A DNA stretch of 64,000 nt from Burhinus oedicnemus (taxonomy: Eukaryota; Chordata; Aves; Charadriiformes; Burhinidae). Both the position numbers and the translations under genes were made by a program. How positions within the stretch are numbered: position 1 is the first letter of the stretch; each line of letters begins with the position of its first letter. The notes below the pieces were generated by a model. The model worked only from the letters and a program-made list of their open reading frames with translations, ran no database searches and was not told the DNA's origin. The stretch is from contig VFFE01007039.1 in NCBI GenBank assembly GCA_008921705.1, positions 658,118 through 722,117 of the forward strand. Direction: 5' to 3'. Below, piece by piece: positions 24,536 to 37,819 of the stretch.

Positions 24536-27109
24536 TTTGCAGCCAGAGAGCCCAGGTGATGAGTGAGGACCTGGGCTCTGTCTACGGGGCTCAGCAGCCC
24601 AGCTCAACTGAAAGCCATTTCGGCAAATGGCGGAAAAATTAGTTACGTTTATCCCAGTTTCTAAAGTATTTTAGATGAGGACTTGCTTGCCACACAAGAG
24701 TTTTTTTGGCTGCGCTGTTCGTGCTGTCTCCTCAGTGAGAGTTGTCACTGTCCTTAGTGCATCTGTGTTGGCTCAGCCCTCCAGTTTTCTTTATTTTTAA
24801 CATAAAACCCCCCTACTTATCACCCGAAGTGTGTAGTTTGGACTTGGGGGGGCGAGGTTTTGGAGAGATGAATGTCAGTGTGCAGTGTCGGTTCAACACT
24901 ATTTGCTTGTACTGCTCATTAATTGCTAGAAATACCCCAAAAGCAGATATCTTTAACTATCTCACAGTCAAAGATGGGACGAAAAATACAAAGCACATCT
25001 ACAAGCACTTCTTCCAGTACTCAGAAAGTGGCAGACTCTTTCTTGTCCAAATTCCAGTTTTGCATCCTTGGATGCATTTTCTCCAAAACAGTGCTTAGCA
25101 ATATGAATTCCAAGCCACCTCTTTCTGTCTCTGGCTTTGATGGATGTCTTTGGATTCTGAAAAGGATCATGGTAGATGGCTTATTAGAATAATATTGCAG
25201 CTTCTTGACAAGCAGCTTCAATTTATATGGTAGCTTTCCTTTTTATGCCAACAGCCATGTAATACCAAAAGACTGCAAAACGCATCATGCACTGTTCTTT
25301 TTTTTTTTTCTTTAAATTTATGGAGGGGTTGTTTTAATGCAAGAATCTTTGTTTTGTCTTTCCTGTTGTTTTCTGGCACCCTTATCAGTGTACATTTTTC
25401 CCTTTGCAGTTGTTCCCCACAGCGCACACATCTATCTTTTCCAAAAGTAGAGGAAAAATGACGTAAAAACAGTCTCCCTGCGGGCCTATGATTTGGGTAC
25501 ACCTCCTTTGCCACTGACTTCGCCAAGTCCTCTATGATCTCTGGGCTCAGACCGCTAACTGCTTAACTGGGAAAAAACCCTGCCTTCACTTTACAGTAGA
25601 GGTAGGGGGGAAGAAATACTTCAAGAACTGCAGCTTTTATAGCAATGTTAAACACGTGAATACTGCAGCTAAGATAAATCTGGATTTACTGTCAAACCTT
25701 CCATTTCTGTGCGTGTAGCCCAGTAGGTCTGAAGCGATGTATCACTCATGACCACTGGTGGGAAACACCACATACCACTCTAATTAGCATTTTCACTGTT
25801 TGCTCAGAAGAATGAGTGAATCTCCTAAGCAAACACCAACTTTGAAAGAGGTGGGGTGGAAATCTTGTTTTGGCTAACCTGTCCCTTTTCCCTCTGCTAT
25901 CCCTGATCCTCTGGGCAAATTACAAACCTCTTTTGAGAGACTGTGTAATTTAACCAAAGGTGCCCGTGGGTCTATGGTTCTGGCAGGCAGAAGACAAAAC
26001 CCAAGCTGTGCCCCTGCCTGGATGGATGTGCCATTTCATCAGAAGTGAGAGACATCACACCAAAATCTCTCCTGTCTGGCCATAAGATGTCAAACAGCAG
26101 AACCTCCCCACTCCTCATCCTGGAAAACCACTCCAGACATCCTGTCCTTCCTCCTAGTGAGGGAGCTTTTCCATGGGATTTAATGAGCTTTAGATCAGGC
26201 TCTTTTCAGTTTCTGGGCCCGTCTAGTCTCGGGCATGCTAAATACCAGTCTCACTTAGAAAAGTCAGCTCTAAGAAGAATGTATTTTCCCTGGGAGCTGG
26301 ACTAAAGTCTTCAGCTATTTCACATAGGGAAATGAACTGGCCATCAAGAAGAAATGCTGGAATTACCATCACCAGAGACTTAAATTAAGACCACCATACC
26401 ATTTCTATGATGCACCTGAGGTGTTGCCTGGTCCCTCCAAGTGAACTAATAGCAGAAGCTGTGAGAAAACATGTTACAGACAAGGGAGAAAACACCATGA
26501 AACACATGGGAACAAACAGGCCCCGTCCTCCGCCTCCCTTCTCTCAGGACATCCACACCCTGACCAAGGAGAAGACCTCTTACCCTCGAGTTTATTGGAA
26601 TAGCCACCAAGAAAGTATGCCTAGCATTCACCGTTAAAGCCCTGCATTTGTTTGTCACCCAGAAAGAGACTGCATTATTGGTTTTTAATCTTTATGGGAA
26701 TAATTATTTTTTGAAAGGGAATCTGGTGTTCAAGTACAGAAACAAATTAAGGTCAGAGAGAAGCACCTAGCTTTATGTAAGTGTTTAGTCTCTCCTTGTG
26801 AAGTGGCTGGTTCTGCATGAATTACCATTAATAATAAAATGTATGTAAGATAGTGACATTCGGTGCGCATGTTCTTAGTTCCCCATTAAGCTATGCTCCC
26901 TAAAAAGATTTCCAGGTTTATTTAAACATGCAGGAAAGAATTTAATATTAAACAGAAATAGATGTAATAGAATTATGTCAAAACACCTGAGGGAATTTTG
27001 GGTACCTTTAAGGAATGAGCTCTGAAGTGATTCATAGCAAGGGCAAGTAATAATTTAGTTGCTATATTGAGAAGAAGGGGAAAAAAAGGGAAAAAATGAG
27101 TTAATTCTT
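24536..27109. other. Unassigned intergenic DNA
   Basis: No gene or interspersed repeat was recognised. A T-run lies at about 25299-25309. The longest frame is about 118 codons (24742-25098) without a domain. Confidence 0.4.
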
Positions 27110-27139
27110 CCACAGCTATGAAATCCACAGCTATGAAAT
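27110..27139 (+). repeat. Exact 15-base tandem duplication
   Basis: CCACAGCTATGAAAT is present twice without a spacer (27110-27124 and 27125-27139). The two copies are identical, so the duplication is probably recent. Confidence 0.95.
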
Positions 27140-27884
27140 GCTGTAGCCCTCAGACTCATCAGGAGTTTTGCCTCAGTATAGGCATTATTTTACTTTCTGA
27201 TGCTGAAAATTAGTGTAGTGATCTTGCTATCACTTTTGCATGTGCTTAGCATAGGCACATGACTAGCTCCCTGGGGTCTGCCGATGTGAGGAAAGTTAAC
27301 ACATAATACAAGTAATCAGAGGCTTGGCTGCTATTCTACAACTTCTGGGGACAAATGTGTGATTTAGTCATAGCCAAAATTACAGATCTCGTTACATCAT
27401 CTTTGAACATTTTAGATTGCAGAATTGCATCACATTTTTCATCATTTTATCATTTTTGGAAGTTTGGACACAAAACAGACATTCTGGTTAGTACCAAAAG
27501 GGCCAAAGCATAGGGCACAGAAAGCTGACTTATTTGCATTGTAATGCAGCTATAGATTTAATGTAAGATATTCCTATTTAAATTAATATTTTCTGTGTCA
27601 GTTCAGCAGTATCAGCACACTGCTAATGATCTCCATATCCATTAAGATCAGTTCAAATGCACCTCAGTGTAGCTTTCTTGCTCTGTACTCCTGATGGTAT
27701 TTTTTTAATCTGATATGTAGCTTATTATTTTTATTATTCACAAATGTCACAGGTCTTTTCTCTCCCTTTTGGGATTATTCTTCTCCTATTTTAGGTCTTT
27801 TCCTTTCTTCTAATGTTGCTTTGGGAAAGCTCTGGGGATATATATAGCAAAATAGACAGATGCCTTCACCTACCAGATTGTTGT

Positions 27885-28005
27885 GAATAATAATAATCAC
27901 CTCTTATATATCCCTTTTCATTTTCAAAGCACTTTGCAGCAATTAACTAATTTGTCTTTACAACAATCTCTGATAGATAGGTAGAGGCATTTGCATAGTG
28001 GCTAT
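27885..28005 (+). repeat. Ancient MIR-like amniote SINE relic
   Basis: The segment runs AATAATAATAATCACCTCTT, then CATTTTCAAAGCACTTTGCA, then TTAACTAATTTGTC and a GATAGATAGGTAGAGGC end. This reproduces the 'aagcactttacaaacattaa ... cctcacaacacccctgtgaggtaggta' order of the reverse-complemented MIR-type core common in amniote genomes. It is clearly diverged. A short TTTA repeat follows at 28003-28020. Confidence 0.6.
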
Positions 28006-28020
28006 TTATTTATTTATTTG
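28003..28020 (+). repeat. Short TTTA microsatellite
   Basis: About four TTTA units follow directly on the SINE relic. Confidence 0.8.
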
Positions 28021-29458
28021 TTTTATCCTGCATAAAACTGTAGGGTTTTTTTTTCTCTTCCTCTCTTTCTTTTTCTTCCTTTGCTGGATATTTTTGCTGC
28101 CCTTCTTTTCCTGAAAGGTAAATTTCTGTGGGATTGTTATGCCCATTAGCACTCCTAACCACTGAACCTAATTAGATTCTCATAGAAATGAAAGCACACA
28201 CCAGCAACGGATGAACAACAATTTCCTTCAAGAATATGAGCCGTATCTCTATGGCAGTCAGGTACGGCTGGAGAACTGGGAGCCATACCTGAGCCATGCT
28301 TAAGACAGCTGGGTCAGATACCAGCAAGGGAGATGATGGTGGTACATCTATTCCTACGCAAACCATTTGCATGGTCCAACTTGCTGAAAGCATTGACCTA
28401 CAGAATATGTGAAGTAAGAGATGTGAAAAACTGCTCTTTTGGAATAAAAACCCAGAAATCTCAGAAAATCTGATGCTGAAACCCCAAATCTGTCATGGAA
28501 TTGCATGCCTATTTGGGTCAATAGAAAAGTAGACCCAGCATGGTCTCAGTGATTTCTACAGCCCAGTTCACCAAAGAGAAAACTCTTAAATAAGTAGGGC
28601 AGGCCAGACAACTTGATCCCTCTTGTCCCACGTTTTCAGTCTAGTGCACACTACATTAAGTCTGTAGCTAAAAACACTACCTTGGCCCTTTGGTCGGGTG
28701 AACCTAATGCACTGTATTTTAGTCTGAAATACGGATTATCACAACCTAATCTGGCAGGTTGTACTGGCATGTTTGAGGGTGACGGCAGTCTCCTATGGCC
28801 TCCTCCACAGCCCATGCAACAGGGAGAACGGCTCTGCCAGCGCGGCTTGTCCCACATCCTGCTGTGGGAAGGGACTGCTCACTGCGTGCCGCTCATGTCA
28901 GGGTGATGTGGACACCCATGTCCTAACACCTCCCGAGGATCAGTCCAGGCAGCCCAGTGGCAACCAGCCGCTGCTACAACGTTTGTGCCACTGTCAGCCT
29001 CTGTGCCACTGCTTCATCCTCTTCCCTCTGCCTCTTCTCATCCCTGAATGACTCTTTTCCACCTTGTCTTTTGTGCATCAGAACAGGCAATTTAAAACTT
29101 TCTCCAGAATGGGGCAGGGAATTGGTACGAATACTAATACCAGACACAGTCATTGCAGAAAATATCTTTAATGTGTCTTTTACAACTAGCAGTGCTAATG
29201 GCTTTTGTAGTAACAAAGCTGCAGTGAATGTTTTACTTGCAAATCCTAACTTACTCACACGGAAAAGAGCAAGGAAGCCCCCAGTATACTATCTTCGTGA
29301 AGTGTTAATGCAACAGGGATCCCCCGTACTTTGGGATAATTGAACCATAAAATAATTCAGCTTTATCTATAAACTCTCCAGCACAATGCTTTGAGTGTGT
29401 AACCGTTTACATTATTCCCAGAAAATTAGGTCAGCTTTTCACAGAGAAAATGTCAAAT
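28021..29458. other. Unassigned intergenic DNA
   Basis: No gene was recognised. Overlapping frames of about 92-128 codons between 28613 and 29343 occur in three phases and show no domain. The end passes into the A-rich sequence next to the assembly gap. Confidence 0.4.
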
Positions 29459-29509
29459 TAAAAAAAAAAAAAAGAAATAAGGAAGAGGAAAAAAAAAAAA
29501 AAAAAAACA
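29459..29509 (+). repeat. A-rich low-complexity tract
   Basis: Two long A-runs (29459-29473 and 29489-29507) are separated by a short purine stretch. The tract abuts the gap and is probably why assembly failed here. Confidence 0.95.
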
Positions 29510-29536
29510 NNNNNNNNNNNNNNNNNNNNNNNNNNN
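29510..29536. other. Assembly gap of 27 N
   Basis: Twenty-seven undetermined bases. Any conceptual translation across this position, such as a minus frame spanning 29458-29721, is meaningless. The true gap length is unknown. Confidence 0.99.
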
Positions 29537-29610
29537 AATAGAAAAAGATGCAGCCCCTGTCTCAAAGAGCTTGCAGCTGTAATGGGACAAACACATTTAG
29601 CAGAAAAACT
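29537..29610 (+). repeat. Ancient amniote interspersed-repeat relic
   Basis: GATGCAGCCCCTGTCTCAAA then GAGCTTGCAGCTGTAATGGG then ACAAACAC resembles the widespread amniote repeat segment 'cagtccctgccccaaagagcttacaatcta'. It is truncated by the gap on its left. The family (MIR-related or an old CR1/L3-type LINE) cannot be decided by eye. Confidence 0.5.
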
Positions 29611-31479
29611 GAAAAATAAGAAAGGAGCATTCAAAGGCAAGAGAAGACAGATATTGGGTTTGACGCTCTTCAGCTTCTCCGTGCTGCTTCTAGTGATGCC
29701 AGTAACATTTTTACATCCCATTTAATACATCCTTCTGTTTCAAGACAAAAGAAGGACTAAAGACTGAGGCTGCCGGTTAGTAACAAAAAGGTAAAGACCA
29801 GCTGTTATTCCTAAATCTGATGTTTCACTCTGCAGTCATTCAGAAGGTTGCATGAGGTTGTTAAAAACACATCAGGGTTTTTACCCCCCCTTTTCCCTCA
29901 TTGCTAGTGAGATGTCATCCAGGGAAGAGCTGTGCAGACCCGAGCACCTCTGCAGTTATTTGGTGTTTGGTGCTTTAGGCTGGGTGGAAATAACGGAGTG
30001 GCTGCAGGGGAGAGGTGGCCAGGGCTGAGCTGTAAAAATGCCAGCAAGGAGTCAAACAAACAAGCAATGTCTGTAAAAGTTGATATTGCACATACTGCAA
30101 TAAGCGGCCTTAATACATATTTGTAAAGATTCCATGTGTCTCACAAATGTTTGATATTGATGATATTTTTCAATTTAGAAATTTAATTTAAGAGGTCATT
30201 AGTATATATTAAAAATTGACAGTGTGGCTTTTTCTCATTACTAATGTTGGACATCTAACATCTAATATTAAAATAGTCACATGAAAATGTCTTTCCGTTT
30301 GGATTTTGAATGTAAAGTATGTGTTCACCCTCATCTCCTTTGCTGCATTTATTCCCGGTATCGCCAGCCCTCACCATGCACAGATGTTCCCTAACCCAGG
30401 GCCCATCCATGTTTCACCAGGGTCTTCAGAGATCAGCAGGTCGCATTTCATTTTCTCATCCCCCTCCCCTCACCCCCCTGCTCCTTCTGCTCTTCTTCCT
30501 GCTTCTGTGCATCCCTGTTTGCTTCCCTGCTGCATTCCCTGCTCAGCCCCCTCTGCTAGAGCCCAGATACGAGTACAGCAGTGCCGCCTCTGCCACGTCC
30601 CAGGGCTCAGGGTAACATTTGCAAGGAGCCTCGTTCATATGGACCATCTCACTGTTTTTCCTCTGTTTGTGTAGCCAAAATTTGAAAAAAAAAAAAAAAC
30701 ATTTGTAGGTGAAAAAAGTGATGTCTCTCTTCCCAGGGCTGAGGGGAAGGAATAACTGGTTCATGGTCAACCTCAGCAGATGCTCGTGTCCTACAGATAA
30801 AACCTCAACATTTTGCAGCCAGCAATAAAGGACAACCTGAGCATATGTATGTGCTCGCTGTTGGGGTGCAGCAAGGGAAGGGGGTGCTTTGATTTAAACA
30901 GCTCAGTTTCCCAGACTCTCGATCAAGGTTTGCACCTGGGATGAAGCAGTAGCCCTCCCTTATCTGCGCGCCTTTTTGGGCTAAGTGCACAGAATTGCTA
31001 GTGGGGCTCCCATCATGCTGGTCTCTCATTTTGGATGTTTCCTCTACTAACATTATGCCTGGCACTGCACGGTGCTCGGCCAGCTCTGGGGCGTCCAAAG
31101 CCCCCATGGGGCCGCTGCCTAATGCACTGCATTTAAGAGAGGTTGCAGAGGTGAAGCAGAACTGTGAGAATACGAGGCCATTGCTCTGCTTGCTGGAAAT
31201 GGTGATGACCCTTTTATTTCCCTGGTAGCTTAGTCCAGGAGGGGCTTGTACGTGGTGTGGCCCGCACTCTCCGGGGGGATCCACAGGCCGTTTTACTCGG
31301 CTGGTCACCTTGCTGTTGTGCTGAGACCCTCCCTGCTACCTGCTGCACTCTTTTTCCTCCTGATGGTTTTGTATATGTCTGTTAGACTTTCGTGGTGCTT
31401 TTTCGAGTAGGACAGGCTGTGCTGAGGTTTCAGTCACACAAGCAGAGAGACGTAGCTTCCCCACACATCTCAGGATGGA
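29611..31479. other. Unassigned intergenic DNA
   Basis: An A-run lies at about 30685-30699. The part 30440-30620 is C/T-rich and gives proline/leucine-rich frames. A 167-codon minus frame (30805-31308) has no recognised domain. No gene is supported. Confidence 0.4.
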
Positions 31480-31640
31480 TTGCGTGTTGAAGTACATATT
31501 CAGACCCATGGAGCTCGTGCTCTCTCTCTTTTATTGCAATTAATTGCATTAGTAATGCCAAACTCTGAATCCACGGGGATTAAAATGGCATTAATACTGC
31601 GGGGACTTCATTGTGTCCTCGGTTTTTAAGCAGAACTTCC
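31480..31640. promoter_or_regulatory. Candidate enhancer with 14-base homeodomain palindrome
   Basis: The perfect palindrome TGCAATTAATTGCA (31535-31548) contains back-to-back TAATT cores, and a further TTAGTAATG (31549-31557) follows at once. GGCATTAATAC lies about 50 bases downstream and TTTATTGCAATAG near 31643-31655 repeats the TTGCAAT half. Clustered, palindromic homeodomain/POU-type sites in unique DNA suggest a regulatory element. Conservation cannot be judged here. Confidence 0.3.
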
Positions 31641-34600
31641 CATTTATTGCAATAGGGACTTTTATGGGTGGCACCACGCGGCCCACAGAAATTAATCTTG
31701 TATTCTTTTAAGTTTCCTGGTCTACAAGGGGAGGACGAAGTGTCACCTCTCCTGGTTGTTTGTGACACATGATTGTGTCCCTCACACAGGCACTGGCAGG
31801 TTGCGTGGTACCGAAGGCAGGGAAACCTAGCAGCATCTGCATAGCTCACTGCTTATCAGGAATATACACTGGCAGCCATACTGTAGGGCAGCAGCAGAAA
31901 AACAAAGCAACAATCAAGGGAGTCCTTTGTGATGGATTAAAAGGGTTTAGAAATGTCTGAGCCATGCAGTTTTCAAGCACTGACACTGCCAATGACTTCT
32001 TGACTGAAAACTAGAAAATGTGCTTACTGAGTGCACAGCCCGAGTTTTGCTTGTTTTCCCAAAGCCTGCCTTTTGTTAATGGCCTTTTATCTGCACAAAG
32101 TTTAGACACAGTCGCTTCATAAAGTGACCCTTTCCTTGAAATAAATCAGGTTAATAATATTAGAGCACCACAGCCTGTGAACCGAGCAAAAGGCCTGCGT
32201 GTTTCTCTATTATTGGGGCATAATTTTCTTTTACAATCCATACTGCAGCTCTCCTATCCTCTGCATGGATCTCCTTTGTGTGCCCCTCACCGACTCTGCA
32301 GGCTTCACTCCCCAGCATGGAAGCATGATGGGGGGGGACACAGGACACGGAGTGGGGACGGTCATCCAGGGGGACACCCCTTCCCCAACATTTCTCTTGA
32401 TTGTTTGAAAAATTCATGCATTCAGCCACTTTTGAAGGCTTAAAACCATCCTTGTCATCATCCTAAAATTTTATTCAGCCTGAGCTGATGTCGCCAAGGT
32501 ATCTTTAGCGTCTTAGGAGGGGAAGATAATCTGAGCAGGATGACTCACTGCTGATACCATACGGTTCTCCCCTCTTCTTCCCTGAGGGGGATGTCAATCA
32601 AAACTCTCTTCCCCCTGTCTCTCATAAATGCTGGCTGACACAGCAGGGGAAAGCAGGGCCAAGGGTGCGGGTTTAGGGCTTGGACCTCAACGAAACAGCT
32701 CTCGGTGGCTGTCACTTGTGGGAATGCAGCCAGCGATGGCATCTCTGCAAAGAGAGAGGTCCCCAAGCCCCAGGCCACCACAGACCCTTAACAAGATGCA
32801 GGACCATATTCAGAAGCTTTCTAGGGTGTCTATGTGTTCGGATTTTGCAGCCACTGTAGTATTTAATTTCAAGACAGCTATGGGTGACCCAGGGTATCTG
32901 TTGCCCAGGGTTTCCTGCAAAATCAAGGGACAGAAATGGTTGCGACACTCGTGATGAACGGTCTGAATATGGTCTGTGCCCTTAAACTTGACTCAGCATT
33001 TAGTCAGGAGCTAGAGGAATGAATAGAGAAACAGGCGGTTTGTGCTTGCAGTGACCCGTGCTGCTGAGCTGGTCAGCTGCTGTGCGACAGACGTATTTTT
33101 GGCTTTTCCAGGGAAGCTCTTTTGTTATCACATCAAACTCTTCACTCAGCTGGCAGAAGGCATTCGAGCAGCTGTGAGTCTGGAAGAATCCAGCATCCGA
33201 GAGATGACTGCAAAGTTTGTTGGTTTTCTATATTTTCTTCCTGTTCCTGAAAGATTTGTACCCAGTTTTGTTTTGTTTTGTTTTTTTTAAAGCATATGTT
33301 TAATATGTGTTTCTAAAATGAGTCAATTAGATAGCATTAATAAGAATACTGGTTATAAATTGACAAAATGATTAATTCTCCCAACAGAGATTATAATTCA
33401 TATAGCAGACATTCTTTGAAGAGAGAGGCATTTCATTGCGGCAGAAAAAAAAAAAATATCTGGGGCTCCAGGTGACATACTGAAAAGCAAAAATAGGTAA
33501 AGGAAATCTCCTTTTACTGCAAGCCTTGTAAAATGAAGCTTGCATTCAGAACAAGCTCATTACGCAGGTTATATTCTAGTTGGTTAGGCAGGCAAAGTGC
33601 AGTCCATATAAACAGATGGCCTAGATTATTTTCAATTTCAATTTCTATCAGAATTGCTATGGTCTTCTTGGATAATGTGGACAAAATAACGGTCCATTTC
33701 CTTAGGGGCCTAAAGCACCAAGAGTGAAGAAGACATGACTTCAATTACCTCTGAGATGGGCAGAGCTGGCTTTTTTAACTTACTACCTTGGGAGCAATAG
33801 CAAGCTGGAATAGAAAGAAATAGGTCTGTCACTGGAAATTAATGGAGGGGTGATAAGTTCATATTAATCCCTATATGTTTTCTTCCAGGGTTTGACCCAG
33901 AACAGTTTCAAAATAAAAAAGAATCCTTCAATTATACTTGTGTAAATCTTCCATAACACCATCTAAATCAGTGGGGATCGGTCTGCAGCAATGCTTGTGC
34001 ACCTCAAACCACATGCCAAACATCAATGAAAGCCACCTTGCATATCTTGAGGGCACACAGTAATAACTTAGACTTATCCCCTCTTTCCAAAATCCTTAAG
34101 CCTTCTGACCTGGAGTTTGAAACGCTGGCAGAGAAAACAAGTGGCTGTGCCCTTGCTTTAAATGAATCGGTTCTTCCAAGGACAAGCTATAAACTGAGAG
34201 TTCCATGCATGGATTAATGATTCTCCATACCTTGCATCCCAGTCCCACCGAATGTCTAGGGGTCATCAGTGTCCAAACAGAGGCATGGTCTGGAAGCTGC
34301 AGAGATATGTGCAATGAGGCCTTCAGCCAATACACTTGCCCCAGACACCTTTGTCCACTGTGTGAGCACAGATTCCCAGACAGTTTTACAGCCATGGTCA
34401 CCTCAGCATGCATTGTCCAAAATTATCTGACGGAAGGATAGAGCAAAAAGAGGTAAGAATGTAAGGTAACACTGTGTATGTTAATACAAATATTTCTTGC
34501 CGTATTTTGGATTGCAAGAGGACCCACTATTGGCATTTTCACATTATTATTCCAACACTCACATTTATGGGTTTAGAACAAGGTTGTTTCCTTGTGTCTG

Positions 34601-37600
34601 GAAAAGGAGCATTATTCCACAGACCTGTACCTTTCCCCAGCTCATGTTCCCTTGCTTAACTCTAAAACACAAAGGTGCAACGGGTCCGACATTGGTTACT
34701 GGACTTAAAAGTTTTTCCAGATTCCTAATGGGAATAAAAGGAATTTTCTGTTCTCCATCTTACAATCAACAGGCAATGAGGTAGAGTGTGTCCTCTACAG
34801 AGGACAGCAGGTTTCAGGTTATCCCTGAAGTCTGGACCTGAGGTCCGGCCCTCTGGTGTGTCGCAACTGAGAAGCTGCCTGTACAGGTCCTGTGCAAGCT
34901 GGGTTAACAGCAGATGCATCTGACTTGTCCTGCTAAAAGGAGTGGAAGATGATGCTTCAGCACGGCAAAGATCCTAGAGGCCTCAGGAGCAACCACAGAT
35001 TAGTGCCTGAGGGACATGGCTTGTGGTCTCTTACATAGGATGGCACCAAGGTGGTGGAGGTCATCTGTGTTGGAGGGGCAGGTGGGCAGACCATCAGGTG
35101 CCAGGGCTGTGAGCCAGGCTGGGGAGCTGCCAGCAGTGCTGGGGAGCCTGTGCTCCTGATGCCCTGAGGTTTCCTTTCCACTGGAAGCAGGCATCGCCAG
35201 CAGGAGACAATATCTTGTTCCCAGATTGGGGATCTGGGAAATGCTCCTGGATCCCAGAGCACTATGGGATTAGCTGGCTCGTGGCTGTGAGGGACTGAAC
35301 TCAATGATGCAGGTGATGCCTTCTGCTCCTGTGTCCCTGCATGTATCTCAGCTGCTTTGATCTTTTTTCGAGGTTAAAAGGGATTCGTGCTGTTTTATCT
35401 GGATTGAGGCTTACCTAGGTTTCTTGCAGCCAAATCTTTCTCTTCTTTGAGTACATCTAAGTGAAAAAGTGTTTTGTAAGACTTAAAATGTAGACCTTTG
35501 TGGCAAAAGGTATAGTGAACTGCCAGACACCCACACAGCAATGAAAGTAGTGAGACCAAACAGTAGTGTGCCCCTGTTGACACACCAGTTAACACAACTT
35601 CTTGTGATCTTTTTTGTTTAAAAAATGATCCTCCCTCACCCATGAAAAAAAAAAGACCAATATAGAACAAGAAGAGGATTTTGATTCCTTGTGTAAGTAA
35701 AGGAGAGGTGTATTCATGAGCATGTATTTATGGAAACATATGATCTTCTTACTCTCATGCACCTGAATTTGCAGAACCTACATGGGAGCTATGCATTTAT
35801 CTTTGCCCCAGAGGTGGTTTTGAAACCAAAGTTTAAGACAGCAATCAGCACCAAGTCAAAGTGTGTAATGTGAGATTCAAGCAAGTCAAATCCCCTCATG
35901 TAGGTTCCTTAGCTTTACCATTAAGCACCTGTTTCTAATACCACTGAACCCAACATCTTCTAGATACCCAGGGTATTACCATACGTGTTCTTACATGAAT
36001 GAGTAAATCATTGCACGTTCACATAAAATCTTTATATGTGCCTATCTCTTCTATGCATTGTTGAATAATGAGCGGGAAGGCATCCACTGCTCTGGGGCTT
36101 CAAAAATTTGGTTTAAGTATTTAAATACATGACAAGCATCTGAAAGTTTGTTTTTAATGGTTAGATAATTCCAATGTTTCCAATCACTGTTCCAACCCTC
36201 ACCCCAGCCCTAAACTCTTGCCCTTGTCCAAGAACATCTGGGGAATATCAGCCCAAAAGATGAACACAGGAGCAATGTAGAAGCAGCTGAAAGTACCCCG
36301 CTTATTGCAATAAATGCATGTGCAAGAACCTGGGAAGAAAAAATACCATGCATGATTGTTTCTTTAAGCCAAATCAAATCTTAAGAGTGCAAGAGTAACG
36401 TCTGTAATTGATGTCAACTTTTGGGAAATCTTCCTAGGAATCGGTTGTTGGGGAAAAATTCCTGAAAGGTTTTCCTGGGATACTTATTCCTGTTCATTTC
36501 TGCAGTTTCAAAAATCTTGATATACTTATTTGGATGACATTAGGTGAGACACTTAAGGAAATTTTACTTCTTAGTGGCTGTGGGACTCCCAAAAAAGTGT
36601 ATAGGCTTGGGGACCTGCAACATTTCCAAGGGGTGGGGATGTATTTAAGATGCTGACACCATCTTTGTGCATGTGTCTTTTTTTTTAATGGCCCCACAAA
36701 GTGCAATTCCTTTGGCAATATTCCCCATAGGGTCTTCAAAACAAGGTTCCCACCTGCTCTTCATGCTGTCACTCGTTTGTACATGTTTCCAGATAATGCA
36801 GCTTCTGCATTTTTGTTATATGATCCAGAAAAAAGTCTGCATTACTGAATGCCAAGATACTGTAGACTCCTTTTTCTGTCCCATATCTGAGCATGCACCC
36901 TGGGGTACTTCAGTATCCCCTACACAACCTATGGGGCAAGAACCATGGGGTCAAAGGAATTCAGCTGCTATGAGATGGGTGAAGTGGCTTTACAGAGACT
37001 GTAAAAATGAGTTCACCTTCTTTCTATTTCTGTCTTCTCTTTTATCACCCATCCACACAAATAAAGAGAGAGAGGACATACACGCACACAAATACCCAAG
37101 CATACTGTTGGCAGAGACATCACTTTAATGAATGTCTCTCACAACATATACATTTGCAGATGATTCCTGCTTCCACTGACATCTCCTATAATGTCCTTAT
37201 CAACTTAAATGTACAGAAATGCATTAAATCACCTGCAGTAACTAACTAAAATGCAGTAGAAAATTTTAAAATCTCCAAATTCCTGTAAAATCTGGCAAGG
37301 GAATAGATAGAAGCCCACATCCTTTTTTCTTCCCTGTTGTGCACTCATTGGCTTCAGCACGAGTGAGAGCTGCTTAAATGTATTGATTCAGGTGGCAAGT
37401 CACCCCTGGGCCGTCAGAAGATGTACGCTCCACTTGGGTCCCACGGAAGCTTCAGCGAGGACTATGCTTTTTGCTGAGTGAATGCTGCTTTTTCAGAGGA
37501 AGAAAGCAAACCAGCCCCTTTTGAAGAGCAGAGCCGCGTTGCACTGCTGCAGGACCGCTTCTGCTAACACAACCTAGTCCGAATGCAGTGGCCCCCATTT

Positions 37601-37819
37601 AACACACTCATATTAACCCTTGCACACATACGCAGCTACTGTCGATGCCTGCAAAGGCACCTGTGCTGCTTTCCTTTACTTCACACAGGGGTTGAGGATA
37701 ATCTAAGCACAGATTACAGATGTGATGAGCTAATTTTGCTGCCTCTTTCTGGTTTATTTCACCACACAGCAGCTGCAGAAGTCAGGGCGGGTATCTGAAG
37801 TGTGGCGATGCTCAATGTA
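31641..37819. other. Unassigned intergenic DNA
   Basis: No gene or interspersed repeat was recognised. Notable low-complexity items are G-runs near 32330-32338, a GTTTT repeat at 33265-33288 and A-runs near 33447-33458. A 153-codon plus frame (36667-37128) and frames of about 105-115 codons near 34096-35304 lack domains. Confidence 0.4.
33265..33288 (+). repeat. Short GTTTT microsatellite
   Basis: Three GTTTT units run into a T8 stretch. Confidence 0.85.

Noticed and set aside
29458..29721. Minus frame of 87 codons
   Set aside because: It crosses the 27-base N gap and A-rich runs, so the translation is not real.
30805..31308. 167-codon minus frame
   Set aside because: No domain or family resemblance. 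A comparable frame exists on the opposite strand, as expected by chance.
36667..37128. 153-codon plus frame with hydrophobic N-terminal part
   Set aside because: The early hydrophobic stretch could be read as a signal peptide, but the rest shows no domain and there is no gene context.
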